A stretch of 64,000 nt of DNA, from contig NZ_CYSG01000009.1 of the NCBI RefSeq assembly GCF_001457775.1, positions 1 through 64,000 on the forward strand, read 5' to 3'. The notes under the pieces are model-generated. The model was not told the origin of the DNA. It worked only from the letters and a program-made list of their open reading frames with translations, and searched no databases. Below are positions 1-7,507 of this stretch, one piece after another. Source of the stretch: Phaeobacter sp. CECT 5382 (GTDB lineage: Bacteria; Pseudomonadota; Alphaproteobacteria; Rhodobacterales; Rhodobacteraceae). Position 1 is the first letter of the stretch. Each line of letters begins with the position of its first letter. A program made the position numbers and the translations under genes.

Positions 1-90
1 GCTCTTGGCATACCCGTTACCGAGCCCGTAGGATAATTCCGTCCGGGGAAAGGGGAAGTCCCCTCAGAAACCGATTTGTGCAACAAAGCC
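1..90. mobile_element. Terminus of an IS5-family (IS903-group-like) insertion sequence, partial
   Basis: Read on the minus strand from position 90, the sequence begins GGCTTTGTTGCACAAATC (90 to 73), which closely resembles the terminal inverted repeat of IS903-type IS5-family elements. The element would extend left beyond the window, so only its outer end is visible. An ATG near position 12 on the minus strand could be the start of the transposase, but too little is present to confirm this. The target-site duplication cannot be checked because the other end is missing. The call rests on memory of the repeat, not on a search. Confidence 0.5.
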
Positions 91-188
91 GGTCCAAGTT
101 GAAAATTCGAGCATGGTCTGTCTGTAGTCCAATGAGTTTATGGCCTCCGGCGTCGGTCGGCGGTAGCTTAGCGCACCGTTGTGATAGG

Positions 189-416
189 TTATCGACGAGG
201 CAGGCGGTGATATGTGTGTTGGGGCTTAATGTGGTCAGCGAAGAGTATCCTGCCCAGCAAACCACCTTTTGGCTTACTCACGCGCTTCCCGATCAGTTTT
301 TCACCGATCTCCGCAGTAATTTCCTTAGCGGTGCGCCCCAGACGTTGGGCGTCGCGGTGCTTGGAGTTGAACGACTCGGCAAGCCGTGCGGTCTCCTTAG
401 GAGGCACCACATTCAT
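189..416 (-). CDS. Small hypothetical protein, 75 aa, next to tRNA-Leu
   Basis: A 75-residue open frame starts at an ATG at 416, with AAGGG about ten bases upstream. The product is basic and mostly helical in appearance (ETARLAESFN, then KEITAEIGEKLIGKRV) with a Gly/Leu-rich stretch (KGGLLGRILFAD) near the end. Third codon positions are GC-rich like neighbouring real genes, which favours coding. Its start codon lies in the hairpin formed with the 3' end of the tRNA-Leu gene. I do not recognise the family. It could be cargo or a remnant of an element integrated at this tRNA, or a chance ORF. Confidence 0.4.
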   Translation of the reverse strand: MNVVPPKETARLAESFNSKHRDAQRLGRTAKEITAEIGEKLIGKRVSKPKGGLLGRILFADHIKPQHTYHRLPRR

Positions 417-445
417 GTTAAATTTTCCCTTGAATGTGGTGCCTC
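401..445. repeat. Perfect 15-bp inverted repeat containing the tRNA-Leu 3' end
   Basis: GAGGCACCACATTCA (401-415) is exactly complementary to 431-445 across a 15-base spacer. The right arm contains the last acceptor bases and the encoded CCA of the tRNA-Leu gene. In the tRNA transcript this makes a 15-bp hairpin that would include the tRNA 3' end. No U-tract follows it, so it is not a standard intrinsic terminator. It may be an attachment-site-like duplication in inverted orientation or a processing hairpin. Confidence 0.85.
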
Positions 446-522
446 TCCCCGGACTCGAACCGGGACGCCCTTGCGAGCAAGAGATTTTGAATCTCTCGTG
501 TCTACCATTCCACCAGAGAGGC
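437..522 (-). tRNA. tRNA-Leu (anticodon CAA)
   Basis: On the minus strand the gene starts GCCTCTCTGGTGGAATGGTA and ends with the complementary acceptor strand GAGAGGC plus A and an encoded CCA (439-437). The anticodon loop TTCAAAA gives CAA at 489-487. There is a long variable arm, as expected for a class-II tRNA, and the T arm GGTTCGAGTCC is canonical. The acceptor stem is fully paired, so the gene appears intact. Confidence 0.95.
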
Positions 523-752
523 ACTGAGCGCTGGTTTAGGTGGCGTTTCGTTGGGGGTCAACCCATTACCGTGGTGTTTTTTCTTCGACGGTTTTCCACG
601 TCTTCGGCAGTGAAGGACCGACGGTATGTCTGACTGGTCTGAGCTGCCTCTAGTTTCCGAGAATCCAGCTTGGGTCATGCCCTTTTGTCCTGCTTCATAG
701 TCAACTGATGTCAGCATGCCATTGTCTGCGGGCTTGCGGATCCGGGAAGCGA

Positions 753-896
753 AAGCGCATCTCAATCTTTGAGGGAGAGATCGACGCTATGATTGCCTAT
801 CAGGCACATGGCTTCAAATGGCCTGCAGTGTTCCTGATCAACGGCACTGGCGATGACCTGAGCGGTGACGTAGAGATGTGTCCCGTGTCACTTTAA
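753..896 (+). pseudogene. Fragment of a phage-type primase/helicase Toprim domain
   Basis: In the frame beginning at 708, the translation from about 753 contains RISIFEGEIDAMIAYQAHG and then WPAVFLINGTG. This aligns by eye with the Toprim segment of T7 gp4/Twinkle-type primase-helicases, where EGEID supplies the conserved glutamate and is followed by a P-V/A-V-S-L-G-x-G strand. The similarity stops around 851 and the frame ends at 896, so only a sliver of the domain is left and it cannot be functional. It supports a phage-like element having once occupied this tRNA-Leu site. Chance similarity is possible given the short length. Confidence 0.45.
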
Positions 897-1060
897 GCCG
901 TGACCTGCGCCGAGGGGTCTTTCCCGCAGATGAAATCAACTTCTTACACCAAGATACGTAGATTATCTTTCTGTTTCATAGAGTAAGATATGTGCATGAG
1001 AGGGGATTTTGCACCTTCGGGCAGGTGTTGCGGTCCAGCTACTTGGGGTTACTTGCCCTT

Positions 1061-1084
1061 GATCTACCAATCCGCCACTTGGGC
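1061..1084 (-). pseudogene. tRNA-Leu-like 5' fragment
   Basis: On the minus strand from 1084 the sequence reads GCCCAAGTGGCGGATTGGTA, very like the acceptor strand and D arm of a bacterial tRNA-Leu (compare GTGGCGGAATTGGTAGAC). No matching anticodon stem, T arm or acceptor 3' strand follows, so this is a truncated copy and not a tRNA. It could be an old attachment-site scar. Confidence 0.4.
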
Positions 1085-1259
1085 AACGCCCTTTTTCCGA
1101 TCTAAGCCGCTACGGAAGGTCTAGAAGAAACATCGGTCATGACCGGAGAAATTGACAAACGTCCTCAGCAACATTCCTCTTGTTGCACCACGACCTTGTT
1201 GACCTGTTCCGTCTTGCATGCGAGGCCCTGAAGATCTCTTGTCAATCAGGTGAACCCGA

Positions 1260-1838
1260 ATGCTTCGAAGGCTCTATGACAGAACCATGTCCCTGGCGGA
1301 TCATCCCCATGCTCTGTGGTGGCTGGCAGCGGTTTCCTTTGTAGAAAGTTCTGTTTTTCCGATCCCGCCAGATGTGCTGATGATCCCGATGATCCTGGCA
1401 CGCCCCTCGCGTGCCTGGCTGATTGCTCTCGTGGCTCTCGTGGCATCGGTTGCAGGGGGGATGCTCGGATATGCCATCGGCGCCTTTTTCTACGAAAGCC
1501 TAGGGCAGCCAATCCTAGAGGCTATGGGTAAAGGGGACGCCATCGCTGAGTTCAATAGTAAATTCAACGATTTCGGTTTCTGGGCTGTGCTTGGCGCGGG
1601 GATCACTCCGTTTCCTTACAAGGTCATTACCATCATGTCCGGCTGGACAGGTATGCCGCTGATGACCTTCGTTGCGACCTCGATCCTGGCCAGATCCCTT
1701 CGTTTCTTTATCGTGGCCGGGCTTCTGAAAGCCTTTGGCGCACCAATTCGTGATTTTATTGAACAGCGTTTGGGACTTGTCTTTACCGTGTTTGTAGTGC
1801 TCCTGTTTGGCGGCTTTCTGGTGGTGAGGTATCTTTGA
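1260..1838 (+). CDS. VTT-domain (YqaA/DedA-type) membrane protein
   Basis: The 192-residue protein is strongly hydrophobic with several membrane segments. The pattern FVESSVFPIPPDVLMIPM near residues 27-44 and the GxGxTPFPYKVITIMSG segment are typical of the VTT (SNARE-associated/DedA-like) domain, YqaA branch. The family is thought to act in lipid or ion flux across the inner membrane, with some members acting as undecaprenyl-phosphate or phospholipid translocases; the substrate here is unknown. Its stop codon overlaps the start of dsbB by four bases, so the two genes are translationally coupled, which suggests a shared envelope role. Confidence 0.85.
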   Translation: MLRRLYDRTMSLADHPHALWWLAAVSFVESSVFPIPPDVLMIPMILARPSRAWLIALVALVASVAGGMLGYAIGAFFYESLGQPILEAMGKGDAIAEFNSKFNDFGFWAVLGAGITPFPYKVITIMSGWTGMPLMTFVATSILARSLRFFIVAGLLKAFGAPIRDFIEQRLGLVFTVFVVLLFGGFLVVRYL

Positions 1839-2317
1839 AAATGCAGCGGATTTTGATCCTGGTCGCAGCAGCTGGATCTGCGGCGATGATGGCAGGCGCA
1901 CTCGGGTTTCAGTACATTGGCGAAATGCCACCCTGTAAAATGTGCTACTGGCAGCGCTACCCTCATATTTCGGCAGCGGGCCTTGGTTTGCTGGTACTAC
2001 TTCTTCCAGGCGTCACCCTGCCCTATCTCGTGCCTCTGGCTTATCTCGGGGCATTGGCGGCTCTGTCGACCGCCGGGATCGGGGTCTATCACAGCGGTGT
2101 TGAACGTGGTTTTTGGGAGGGACCGACCACCTGCACCTCCGGCCCCATCGGGAACCTGACACCGGAGCAGCTGATGGAGCAGATCATGGGCGCGCCTCTG
2201 GTTCGGTGCGACGAAATCCCATGGGAAATGCTTGGCATATCAATGGCAGGCTGGAACGCGGTCGCCTCGCTTGGCCTAGCCTGCATCTGGATAGTTGCAG
2301 CCCGCAGCAGGACCTGA
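1835..2317 (+). CDS. dsbB: Disulfide bond formation protein B (DsbB-like)
   Basis: This 160-residue inner-membrane protein would reoxidise DsbA by passing electrons to quinone. It has the hallmark CxxC pair CKMC at residues 34-37 just after the first membrane segment and a second cysteine pair (C100, C125) in the second periplasmic loop, matching the DsbB arrangement. About four membrane segments are visible. The TTG at 1835 overlaps the upstream TGA and has GAGG six bases before it; ATG at 1841 is the alternative start and would remove two residues. It forms a two-gene operon with the upstream DedA-type gene. Confidence 0.85.
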   Translation: MKMQRILILVAAAGSAAMMAGALGFQYIGEMPPCKMCYWQRYPHISAAGLGLLVLLLPGVTLPYLVPLAYLGALAALSTAGIGVYHSGVERGFWEGPTTCTSGPIGNLTPEQLMEQIMGAPLVRCDEIPWEMLGISMAGWNAVASLGLACIWIVAARSRT

Positions 2318-2323
2318 AACAGA

Positions 2324-2749
2324 TTAACTGTCTTTCTTGGTTGCCAGCAATAGGTTCGTCTCGCTGCTGACAATCCCGTCAAAGGTCCGGATCTTGGCAA
2401 GAGCTGCATCCAGTGTTTCCAGTGTTTCGGTCCCCAGCTCAACGATAAGATCCCAGCGGCCATTGGTGGTGTGAATAGCGCGCACCTCTGGCAGGCCCTG
2501 CAATTGGCGGGTTATGCGGCTGGCACCACGCCCTTCGATGCCGATCATCATCAAGCCGCGGACCGGATCCCGTAGGGCATCTTCTTTCAGCACAACAGTA
2601 AATCCGAGGATGTCCCCCTTTAGCTGCAACCGTTCAATCCGGGCGCGGACTGTCGTGCGCGATAGATCCAGCTGCAGCGCAAGATCAGACAGGCTGGCGC
2701 GTGCATTATGCCGCAGCGCTGCGATGAGCCGTTCGTCCGTTTTGTCCAC
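2324..2749 (-). CDS. Lrp/AsnC-family transcriptional regulator
   Basis: The protein of 141 residues has an N-terminal winged helix-turn-helix (DKTDERLIAALRHNAR to SRTTVRARIERLQLKGDI) and a C-terminal RAM/AsnC ligand-binding domain. I place the start at GTG 2749 because GGAGGG sits about five bases upstream and the product then begins with the usual VDKTDERLI; the frame stays open to 2809 but the added residues do not fit the family. The gene is divergent from the arginase operon with a short shared intergenic region. By analogy with Lrp-type activators of arginine, ornithine and proline catabolism it probably controls rocF-ctlX-ocd; this is inference from position. Confidence 0.88.
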   Translation of the reverse strand: MDKTDERLIAALRHNARASLSDLALQLDLSRTTVRARIERLQLKGDILGFTVVLKEDALRDPVRGLMMIGIEGRGASRITRQLQGLPEVRAIHTTNGRWDLIVELGTETLETLDAALAKIRTFDGIVSSETNLLLATKKDS

Positions 2750-2866
2750 AAAACCCTCCAATTTGTATAGTGCACCTACATAACGGGCAAATTGGATGGT
2801 TTCAACCACCCCATATCGGAGCTTTTAAAGACACCATCATAATGCGCATTTCTGGAGAGGCTCACC

Positions 2867-3793
2867 GTGACCGTAAAGAATTGTATCCTCATCGGGGCCC
2901 CTGTTGACAGCGGCAAGCGCCGCGCCGGCTGTTTGATGGGGCCGGATGCCTTTCGCACGGCGGGGCTGGCACAGGCTCTAGCCGGTTTGGGCCATAAGAT
3001 CGAAGATCTGGGCAACCTCACCGCTGCCCACCACCCCGAGGACCAGGATGACAGCCCGGTCTATGCGCGTCATCAGACCATTGGCTGGACCCAATCCCTG
3101 TCGCAAGCGGCTAAAAAAGCCATGTCTCAGGGCCTGCCGGTTTTTCTGGGTGGCGATCACTCGCTCTCGCTTGGATCGGTCGTGGGCGTTGCCAATTATG
3201 CCGCCTCGGTGGACCGCCCTCTCTTTGTTCTCTGGCTAGATGCGCATACGGATTTTCATACGCCGCATACATCAGACAGTGGAAATCTGCACGGTACACC
3301 TGTTGGATATTTCACAGGCCGCAGCGGTTTTGACGGCTTTCCAGAGGTTGCGCACCCCGTTCCGGAGGAAAACGTCTGCATGATCGGCCTGCGGTCTGTT
3401 GACACCCCAGAGCGGCTAGCGCTCGAAGGCAGTGCTATCCACCGTCATGACATGCGCGACATTGATGAAAACGGTATCGCAGGTCCTTTGGCGCGTTTTC
3501 TGGAGCGCGTCGCTGCTGCCAATGGCTTACTGCATGTCTCGCTGGATGTGGATTTTCTCGACCCGTCCGTCGCCCCGGCTGTCGGCACCACCGTTCCCGG
3601 TGGCGCCACAGTGCGCGAAGGTCATCTGGTCTGTGAAATGTTGCATGATTCAGGTTTGATGACCTCGCTGGATTTGGTTGAGCTGAACCCATTTCTGGAT
3701 GAACGCGGTCGCACTGCGCATCTGATGGTGGATCTTTGTGCGTCGGCATTGGGGCGTCGGGTGTTTGACCGCCCAACCCGGAGCTACAATTGA
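2867..3793 (+). CDS. rocF: Arginase
   Basis: The 308-residue enzyme hydrolyses L-arginine to ornithine and urea. The binuclear manganese ligands are in the expected motifs: GGDHSLSLG (about residue 95), DAHTDFHT (about 126) and SLDVDFLDP (about 226). The length matches the ureohydrolase family, and the GAPVDSGKRRAGCLMGP N-terminus is arginase-like more than agmatinase-like. It is the first gene of a three-gene operon, overlapping ctlX by four bases, and its product feeds the ornithine cyclodeaminase encoded third. Confidence 0.93.
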   Translation: MTVKNCILIGAPVDSGKRRAGCLMGPDAFRTAGLAQALAGLGHKIEDLGNLTAAHHPEDQDDSPVYARHQTIGWTQSLSQAAKKAMSQGLPVFLGGDHSLSLGSVVGVANYAASVDRPLFVLWLDAHTDFHTPHTSDSGNLHGTPVGYFTGRSGFDGFPEVAHPVPEENVCMIGLRSVDTPERLALEGSAIHRHDMRDIDENGIAGPLARFLERVAAANGLLHVSLDVDFLDPSVAPAVGTTVPGGATVREGHLVCEMLHDSGLMTSLDLVELNPFLDERGRTAHLMVDLCASALGRRVFDRPTRSYN

Positions 3794-4716
3794 GCATCCT
3801 GCAGGCCCCAAGGGCCGTGGTCATGATCCGGCCACATCATTTTCGCTCAAACCCGGACACCCAGGCAGACAATGCCTTTCAGACCGCAACCAGTCAGCCG
3901 GAACAGGTCCGCAACCTTGCACTGAAGGAATTTAACACCGCCGTCACCCAGTTGCGCACTGCTGGGGTCACGGTGCATGTGTTTGACGATGAAACGCAGG
4001 ACACCCCGGACAGTGTGTTCCCCAACAACTGGTTTTCGACCCACGCCGGGGGCCATATTGCCATCTTCCCAATGTTTGCCTCCAACCGTCGTCAGGAGCG
4101 CCGCTGGGATGTCATTGAAACCCTGAAACAACGCTACCGGGTTCAGGATGTGATTGACTATTCCGGCCTCGAAGAGGACGGGCTGGCGTTGGAGGGAACC
4201 GGAGCCATGGTGCTCGACCACATTGGTCGCATCGCCTATACGGTTAAATCCAACCGTGCCGATCCGGTTCTTCTGGAACGCTTCTGTACCCATTTCAACT
4301 ATGAACCAATGGCTTTTGAAGCGCGCGACGCCAATGGCCGAGACATCTACCACAGCAACGTTTTGATGGGCATCGGCACAGAGTTTGCACTGATATGCCT
4401 TTCTATGATCACAGACCCTTCACGTCGCGGCGAAATTGCAAAGCGGCTTGAGGAAACCGGTCGCAACGTTATTGACCTTAGCCAAGATCAGATCGCCAAT
4501 TTTGCCGGTAACTGCTTTGAGCTGACAGGCAACGATCGTCTTCTGGCACTCTCGGCGCGCGCGCTGGACGCTCTGACGCCGACGCAGGTCGCAGCAATTG
4601 AACAATCGGCACGACTGCTGCCCATTTCCATTCCAACACTTGAAACGGCGGGAGGATCGGTGCGCTGCATGCTGGCCGGGATCCACCTAAGCCCCCGCGA
4701 AAGGACCATGCTATGA
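3790..4716 (+). CDS. ctlX: Citrulline utilization hydrolase CtlX-like (DDAH/amidinotransferase superfamily)
   Basis: The 308-residue protein belongs to the guanidino-group-modifying superfamily. Visible motifs are FPNNWFSTH (about residue 77), the catalytic-His region IYHSNVLMGIG (about 190) and the terminal nucleophile cysteine in GGSVRCMLAG (about 294). CtlX-type members are annotated as citrulline hydrolases yielding ornithine. In this operon that would let arginine (by arginase) and citrulline converge on ornithine. It starts with TTG at 3790, overlapping the arginase stop. A dimethylarginine hydrolase or another amidinohydrolase activity cannot be excluded from sequence. Confidence 0.8.
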   Translation: MSILQAPRAVVMIRPHHFRSNPDTQADNAFQTATSQPEQVRNLALKEFNTAVTQLRTAGVTVHVFDDETQDTPDSVFPNNWFSTHAGGHIAIFPMFASNRRQERRWDVIETLKQRYRVQDVIDYSGLEEDGLALEGTGAMVLDHIGRIAYTVKSNRADPVLLERFCTHFNYEPMAFEARDANGRDIYHSNVLMGIGTEFALICLSMITDPSRRGEIAKRLEETGRNVIDLSQDQIANFAGNCFELTGNDRLLALSARALDALTPTQVAAIEQSARLLPISIPTLETAGGSVRCMLAGIHLSPRERTML

Positions 4717-5759
4717 CCACTCCTTCCCACAAGGCGCTTGTCCCCTTTGTCAGCGTCGACAACATGATGCGTCTGGTGCACAACATTGGTATTGAAACCA
4801 TGCTGCGCGATCTGGCCAGCTATGTTGAAGACGATTTCAAACGCTGGGAGCTGTTTGATAAAACCCCGCGCGTGGCCAGCCACTCAGAGGTCGGCGTGAT
4901 CGAGCTGATGCCAACCTCGGATGGTGAGGCCTACGGCTTCAAATACGTCAACGGTCATCCCAAAAATACCTCGGAAGGGCTGCAAACGGTTACCGCTTTT
5001 GGCCTGTTGGCAGATGTCTATACGGGCTATCCGGTGCTCTTGACAGAAATGACCATGCTGACGGCTCTGCGCACAGCTGCGACATCAGCAATGGTTGCCA
5101 AGTATCTGGCACCAAAGGGGTCCCATACAATGGCGATGATCGGAAACGGCGCACAGTCCGAGTTTCAGACATTGGCAATGAAGGCGATCTGCGGTTTGAA
5201 AACCGTGCGCCTGTTTGACAAGGATCCAGCCGCCACCGAAAAATGCGCCCGCAACCTAGGGCGCGCCGGTATCGAAGTTATTCGCTGTAGCTCTCCCGAG
5301 GAGGCGATCGAGGGTGCACAGATCCTGACCACCTGTACCGCCGACAAGCAAAACGCCACAATCCTAACCGACAATATGGTCGGCGCCGGCGTGCACATCA
5401 ACGCCATCGGGGGCGACTGTCCGGGCAAGACGGAATTGGCTGCAGGCATCCTGAACCGGTCTGATGTCTTTGTGGAGTTCCCCCCTCAGACCCGCATCGA
5501 AGGTGAGATCCAGCAGATGCCAGAAGATTTTGCCGTTACCGAATTCTGGGAAGTGATCACCGGCGCGAAACAAGGTCGGCGCGATGACAAACAGATCACC
5601 CTGTTTGACAGTGTCGGTTTTGCGATCGAAGACTTCAGTGCCCTGCGTTACATCCGTGATCGCATCAAGGACACCGAATTCTTCATCGAGCTGGACATGC
5701 TGGCAGACCCCGATGATCCGCGTGATCTGTTTGGTATGCTTGAACGCTCCAAAGCCTGA
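4713..5759 (+). CDS. ocd: Ornithine cyclodeaminase
   Basis: The 348-residue enzyme of the mu-crystallin/OCD family converts L-ornithine to L-proline and ammonia using bound NAD. The dinucleotide-binding motif MIGNGAQSEFQ is present near residue 142, and the substrate-side regions (KYVNGHPKN, EMTMLTALRTAATSA, INAIGGDCPGKTEL) are well conserved. It overlaps ctlX by four bases and closes the arginine-to-proline operon. A terminator follows directly. Confidence 0.93.
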   Translation: MTTPSHKALVPFVSVDNMMRLVHNIGIETMLRDLASYVEDDFKRWELFDKTPRVASHSEVGVIELMPTSDGEAYGFKYVNGHPKNTSEGLQTVTAFGLLADVYTGYPVLLTEMTMLTALRTAATSAMVAKYLAPKGSHTMAMIGNGAQSEFQTLAMKAICGLKTVRLFDKDPAATEKCARNLGRAGIEVIRCSSPEEAIEGAQILTTCTADKQNATILTDNMVGAGVHINAIGGDCPGKTELAAGILNRSDVFVEFPPQTRIEGEIQQMPEDFAVTEFWEVITGAKQGRRDDKQITLFDSVGFAIEDFSALRYIRDRIKDTEFFIELDMLADPDDPRDLFGMLERSKA

Positions 5760-5778
5760 ACACAGCTCTGAAAAACAG

Positions 5779-5814
5779 GATAACGCGCAGATAAATCTGC
5801 GCATTATCATTTTT
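5779..5814 (+). terminator. Intrinsic terminator after ocd
   Basis: GATAACGCGCAGAT pairs with ATCTGCGCATTATC (one mismatch) through 5808 around a very short loop, followed by ATTTTTA. It lies 20 bases after the ocd stop codon and ends the arginine operon. Confidence 0.85.
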
Positions 5815-5825
5815 AGTCAATGGCT

Positions 5826-6410
5826 TCAGGCGTCAAGCTCGGTGTCCCAATACAGAAAATCCATCCAGCTGTCGTGCAGATGGTTGGGCGGAAATTTGCG
5901 GCCTGTATTGCGCAACTCATCGGCGCCCGGTTGACGCGGAGGCTTGCGCAATGACATGCCGAGCGTATGCAGCGATTTTGAGCCCTTTTTCAGATTGCAA
6001 GGCGAACAGGCCGCGACCACATTTTCCCAGCTTGTAATACCACCGGCCGCGCGTGGCACCACGTGATCAAAGGTCAGATCACCGCGTGCGCCGCAGTACT
6101 GACAGCAAAATTCATCCCTCAAAAACAAATTAAAGCGCGTGAAGGCCACGCGCTTTTGAGGTTTTACATAGTCTTTCAGTACAACTACCGAAGGTATTCG
6201 GATTACTGTACTGGGGCTATGAACCACTTCGTCATATTCCGCCAGAATATCCACCCGATCCAGCCAGGCGGCCTTGACCGCGTCCTGCCAGCTCCAGAGC
6301 GACAGCGGATAATAGGAGAGAGGCCGGTAATCCGCATTGAGCACCAGCGCGGGATGCTGCTTCAACGCTGCTGGATCCCTTACAAAATCAGTTCTGAAAT
6401 CGCCATCCAT
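5826..6410 (-). CDS. HNH endonuclease family protein
   Basis: The 194-residue protein has a C-terminal HNH motif: CQYCGARGDLTFDHVVPRA at about residues 102-120 supplies the first CxxC and the catalytic histidine, and CSPCNLKKG the second CxxC. An N-terminal region (LNADYRPLSYYPLSLWSW) is shared with a family of stand-alone HNH proteins widespread in alphaproteobacteria. It is a single gene convergent with the arginine operon, with no restriction or phage genes nearby, so a housekeeping nuclease or repair role is more likely than a mobile one. The exact function is unknown. Confidence 0.88.
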   Translation of the reverse strand: MDGDFRTDFVRDPAALKQHPALVLNADYRPLSYYPLSLWSWQDAVKAAWLDRVDILAEYDEVVHSPSTVIRIPSVVVLKDYVKPQKRVAFTRFNLFLRDEFCCQYCGARGDLTFDHVVPRAAGGITSWENVVAACSPCNLKKGSKSLHTLGMSLRKPPRQPGADELRNTGRKFPPNHLHDSWMDFLYWDTELDA

Positions 6411-6658
6411 GATGCTACGTCTTCCTCACCCTGTCTGCCCGTTCTCGGCACCAGAGCGGGGAACCCGCCCCAGCATAACTTTACTATATATCGTGGTTTA
6501 CGTCTGACAAGCCCCAGCCAACCACCATATTTCGCGAGCTGGATAGCCTGCTCTTATGACAACGCCATGACGCGGTACAATAATGGGTTGATTGAAATAC
6601 GATCATGGCAGGAAGTGCAGGTCTTGCAAGCTGCGCCCAGCCCGCCTATTGCGACGCC

Positions 6659-7417
6659 ATGCCCCGTCTTATCCGCTTTAACAAACCCTTTGATGTGTTG
6701 CCTCAGTTTACTGACACCGGCAACCAAGGAGGGCCGCGTAAAACGCTCAGCGACTTTATCGACTGTCCCGGCGTCTATGCGGCCGGACGTCTGGATCGCG
6801 ACAGCGAGGGGCTGATGCTGTTGACAGATACTGGCAGGTTGCAGGCCTGGATCAGTGACCCGCAGCATAAGATGGCCAAGACCTATTGGGTCCAGGTCGA
6901 AGGTACGCCGGACGCCGCAGCAATTGCAGCCCTGTGCAAAGGGGTAGAGCTGAAAGACGGCATGACCCGCCCTGCACAGGCAAAGCTGATGGAAGAGCCA
7001 GAGGGGCTATGGGCCCGCACGCCCCCTATTCGCGACCGCAAGTCGATCCCAACCAGTTGGATCTCTTTGACACTGCGCGAGGGCAAGAACCGTCAGGTGC
7101 GGCGGATGACAGCTGTAGTAGGGTTTCCCACCCTGCGCCTGATCCGCTACAGCATCGGCGCCTGGACCTTGGATGGACTCACGCAGGGTAGCTGGGATGA
7201 TCTGGAAGTTCCAAAAGTTCCGGCGCGGGCAAAGCCCTCTCAGCTACCAAACCGACGCGCAATCGCGCGTAAGACGGTTGCGCCGCAGGATCGAAGCCAC
7301 GCCCGAAACCAGGTCCAAGGGAATGTCGAGGAAACAAAATCTGTTTCGGTAAAACAAGCAAAGACCGTGCAAAAGCCAAAGCCCCGAAAGCCTCGGGCCA
7401 AGACGAAAAAACACTGA
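6659..7417 (+). CDS. RsuA/RluE-family pseudouridine synthase with a basic tail
   Basis: The catalytic motif [17 protein letters not shown] is present near residue 45 with the catalytic aspartate, and the [10 protein letters not shown] motif is near 140. The protein is probably the 23S rRNA U2457 enzyme (RluE) or a close relative; it starts almost directly with the catalytic domain ([10 protein letters not shown]), so the S4 domain of RsuA is absent, as in RluE. I choose ATG 6659 because the extra upstream residues (open from 6605) look unrelated. The last 60 or so residues form a Lys/Arg/Pro-rich tail beyond the usual RluE end, likely an RNA-binding extension. Confidence 0.85.
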   Translation: MPRLIRFNKPFDVLPQFTDTGNQGGPRKTLSDFIDCPGVYAAGRLDRDSEGLMLLTDTGRLQAWISDPQHKMAKTYWVQVEGTPDAAAIAALCKGVELKDGMTRPAQAKLMEEPEGLWARTPPIRDRKSIPTSWISLTLREGKNRQVRRMTAVVGFPTLRLIRYSIGAWTLDGLTQGSWDDLEVPKVPARAKPSQLPNRRAIARKTVAPQDRSHARNQVQGNVEETKSVSVKQAKTVQKPKPRKPRAKTKKH

Positions 7418-7461
7418 AACATGTTTTGAAATACACGGCCTACTGGTGGCAATTCCTATAG

Positions 7462-7491
7462 AAAAACTGGAGTGCCACAGCGACACTCCAG
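7462..7491 (-). terminator. Intrinsic terminator of the esterase/glycosylase operon
   Basis: On the minus strand CTGGAGTG (7491-7484) pairs with CACTCCAG (7474-7467) around a nine-base loop, followed by TTTTT (7466-7462). It lies just after the carboxylesterase stop at 7508. Confidence 0.85.
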
Positions 7492-7507
7492 CAAGAAATT
7501 CAGCACC

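Larger units (their letters stand above)
523..1259. other. Gene-poor stretch with element remnants
   Basis: This 737-base stretch between tRNA-Leu and the DedA-type gene holds no convincing complete gene. It contains a fragment of a Toprim domain (about 753-851) and a tRNA-Leu-like 5' fragment (1084-1061, minus strand). It looks like the residue of an integrated element that has largely been lost. I see no clear terminator or promoter in it. Confidence 0.6.

Noticed and set aside
78-633. Overlapping frames of 140-150 residues on the plus strand across tRNA-Leu
   Set aside because: They run through the tRNA gene and show no motif or ribosome site.
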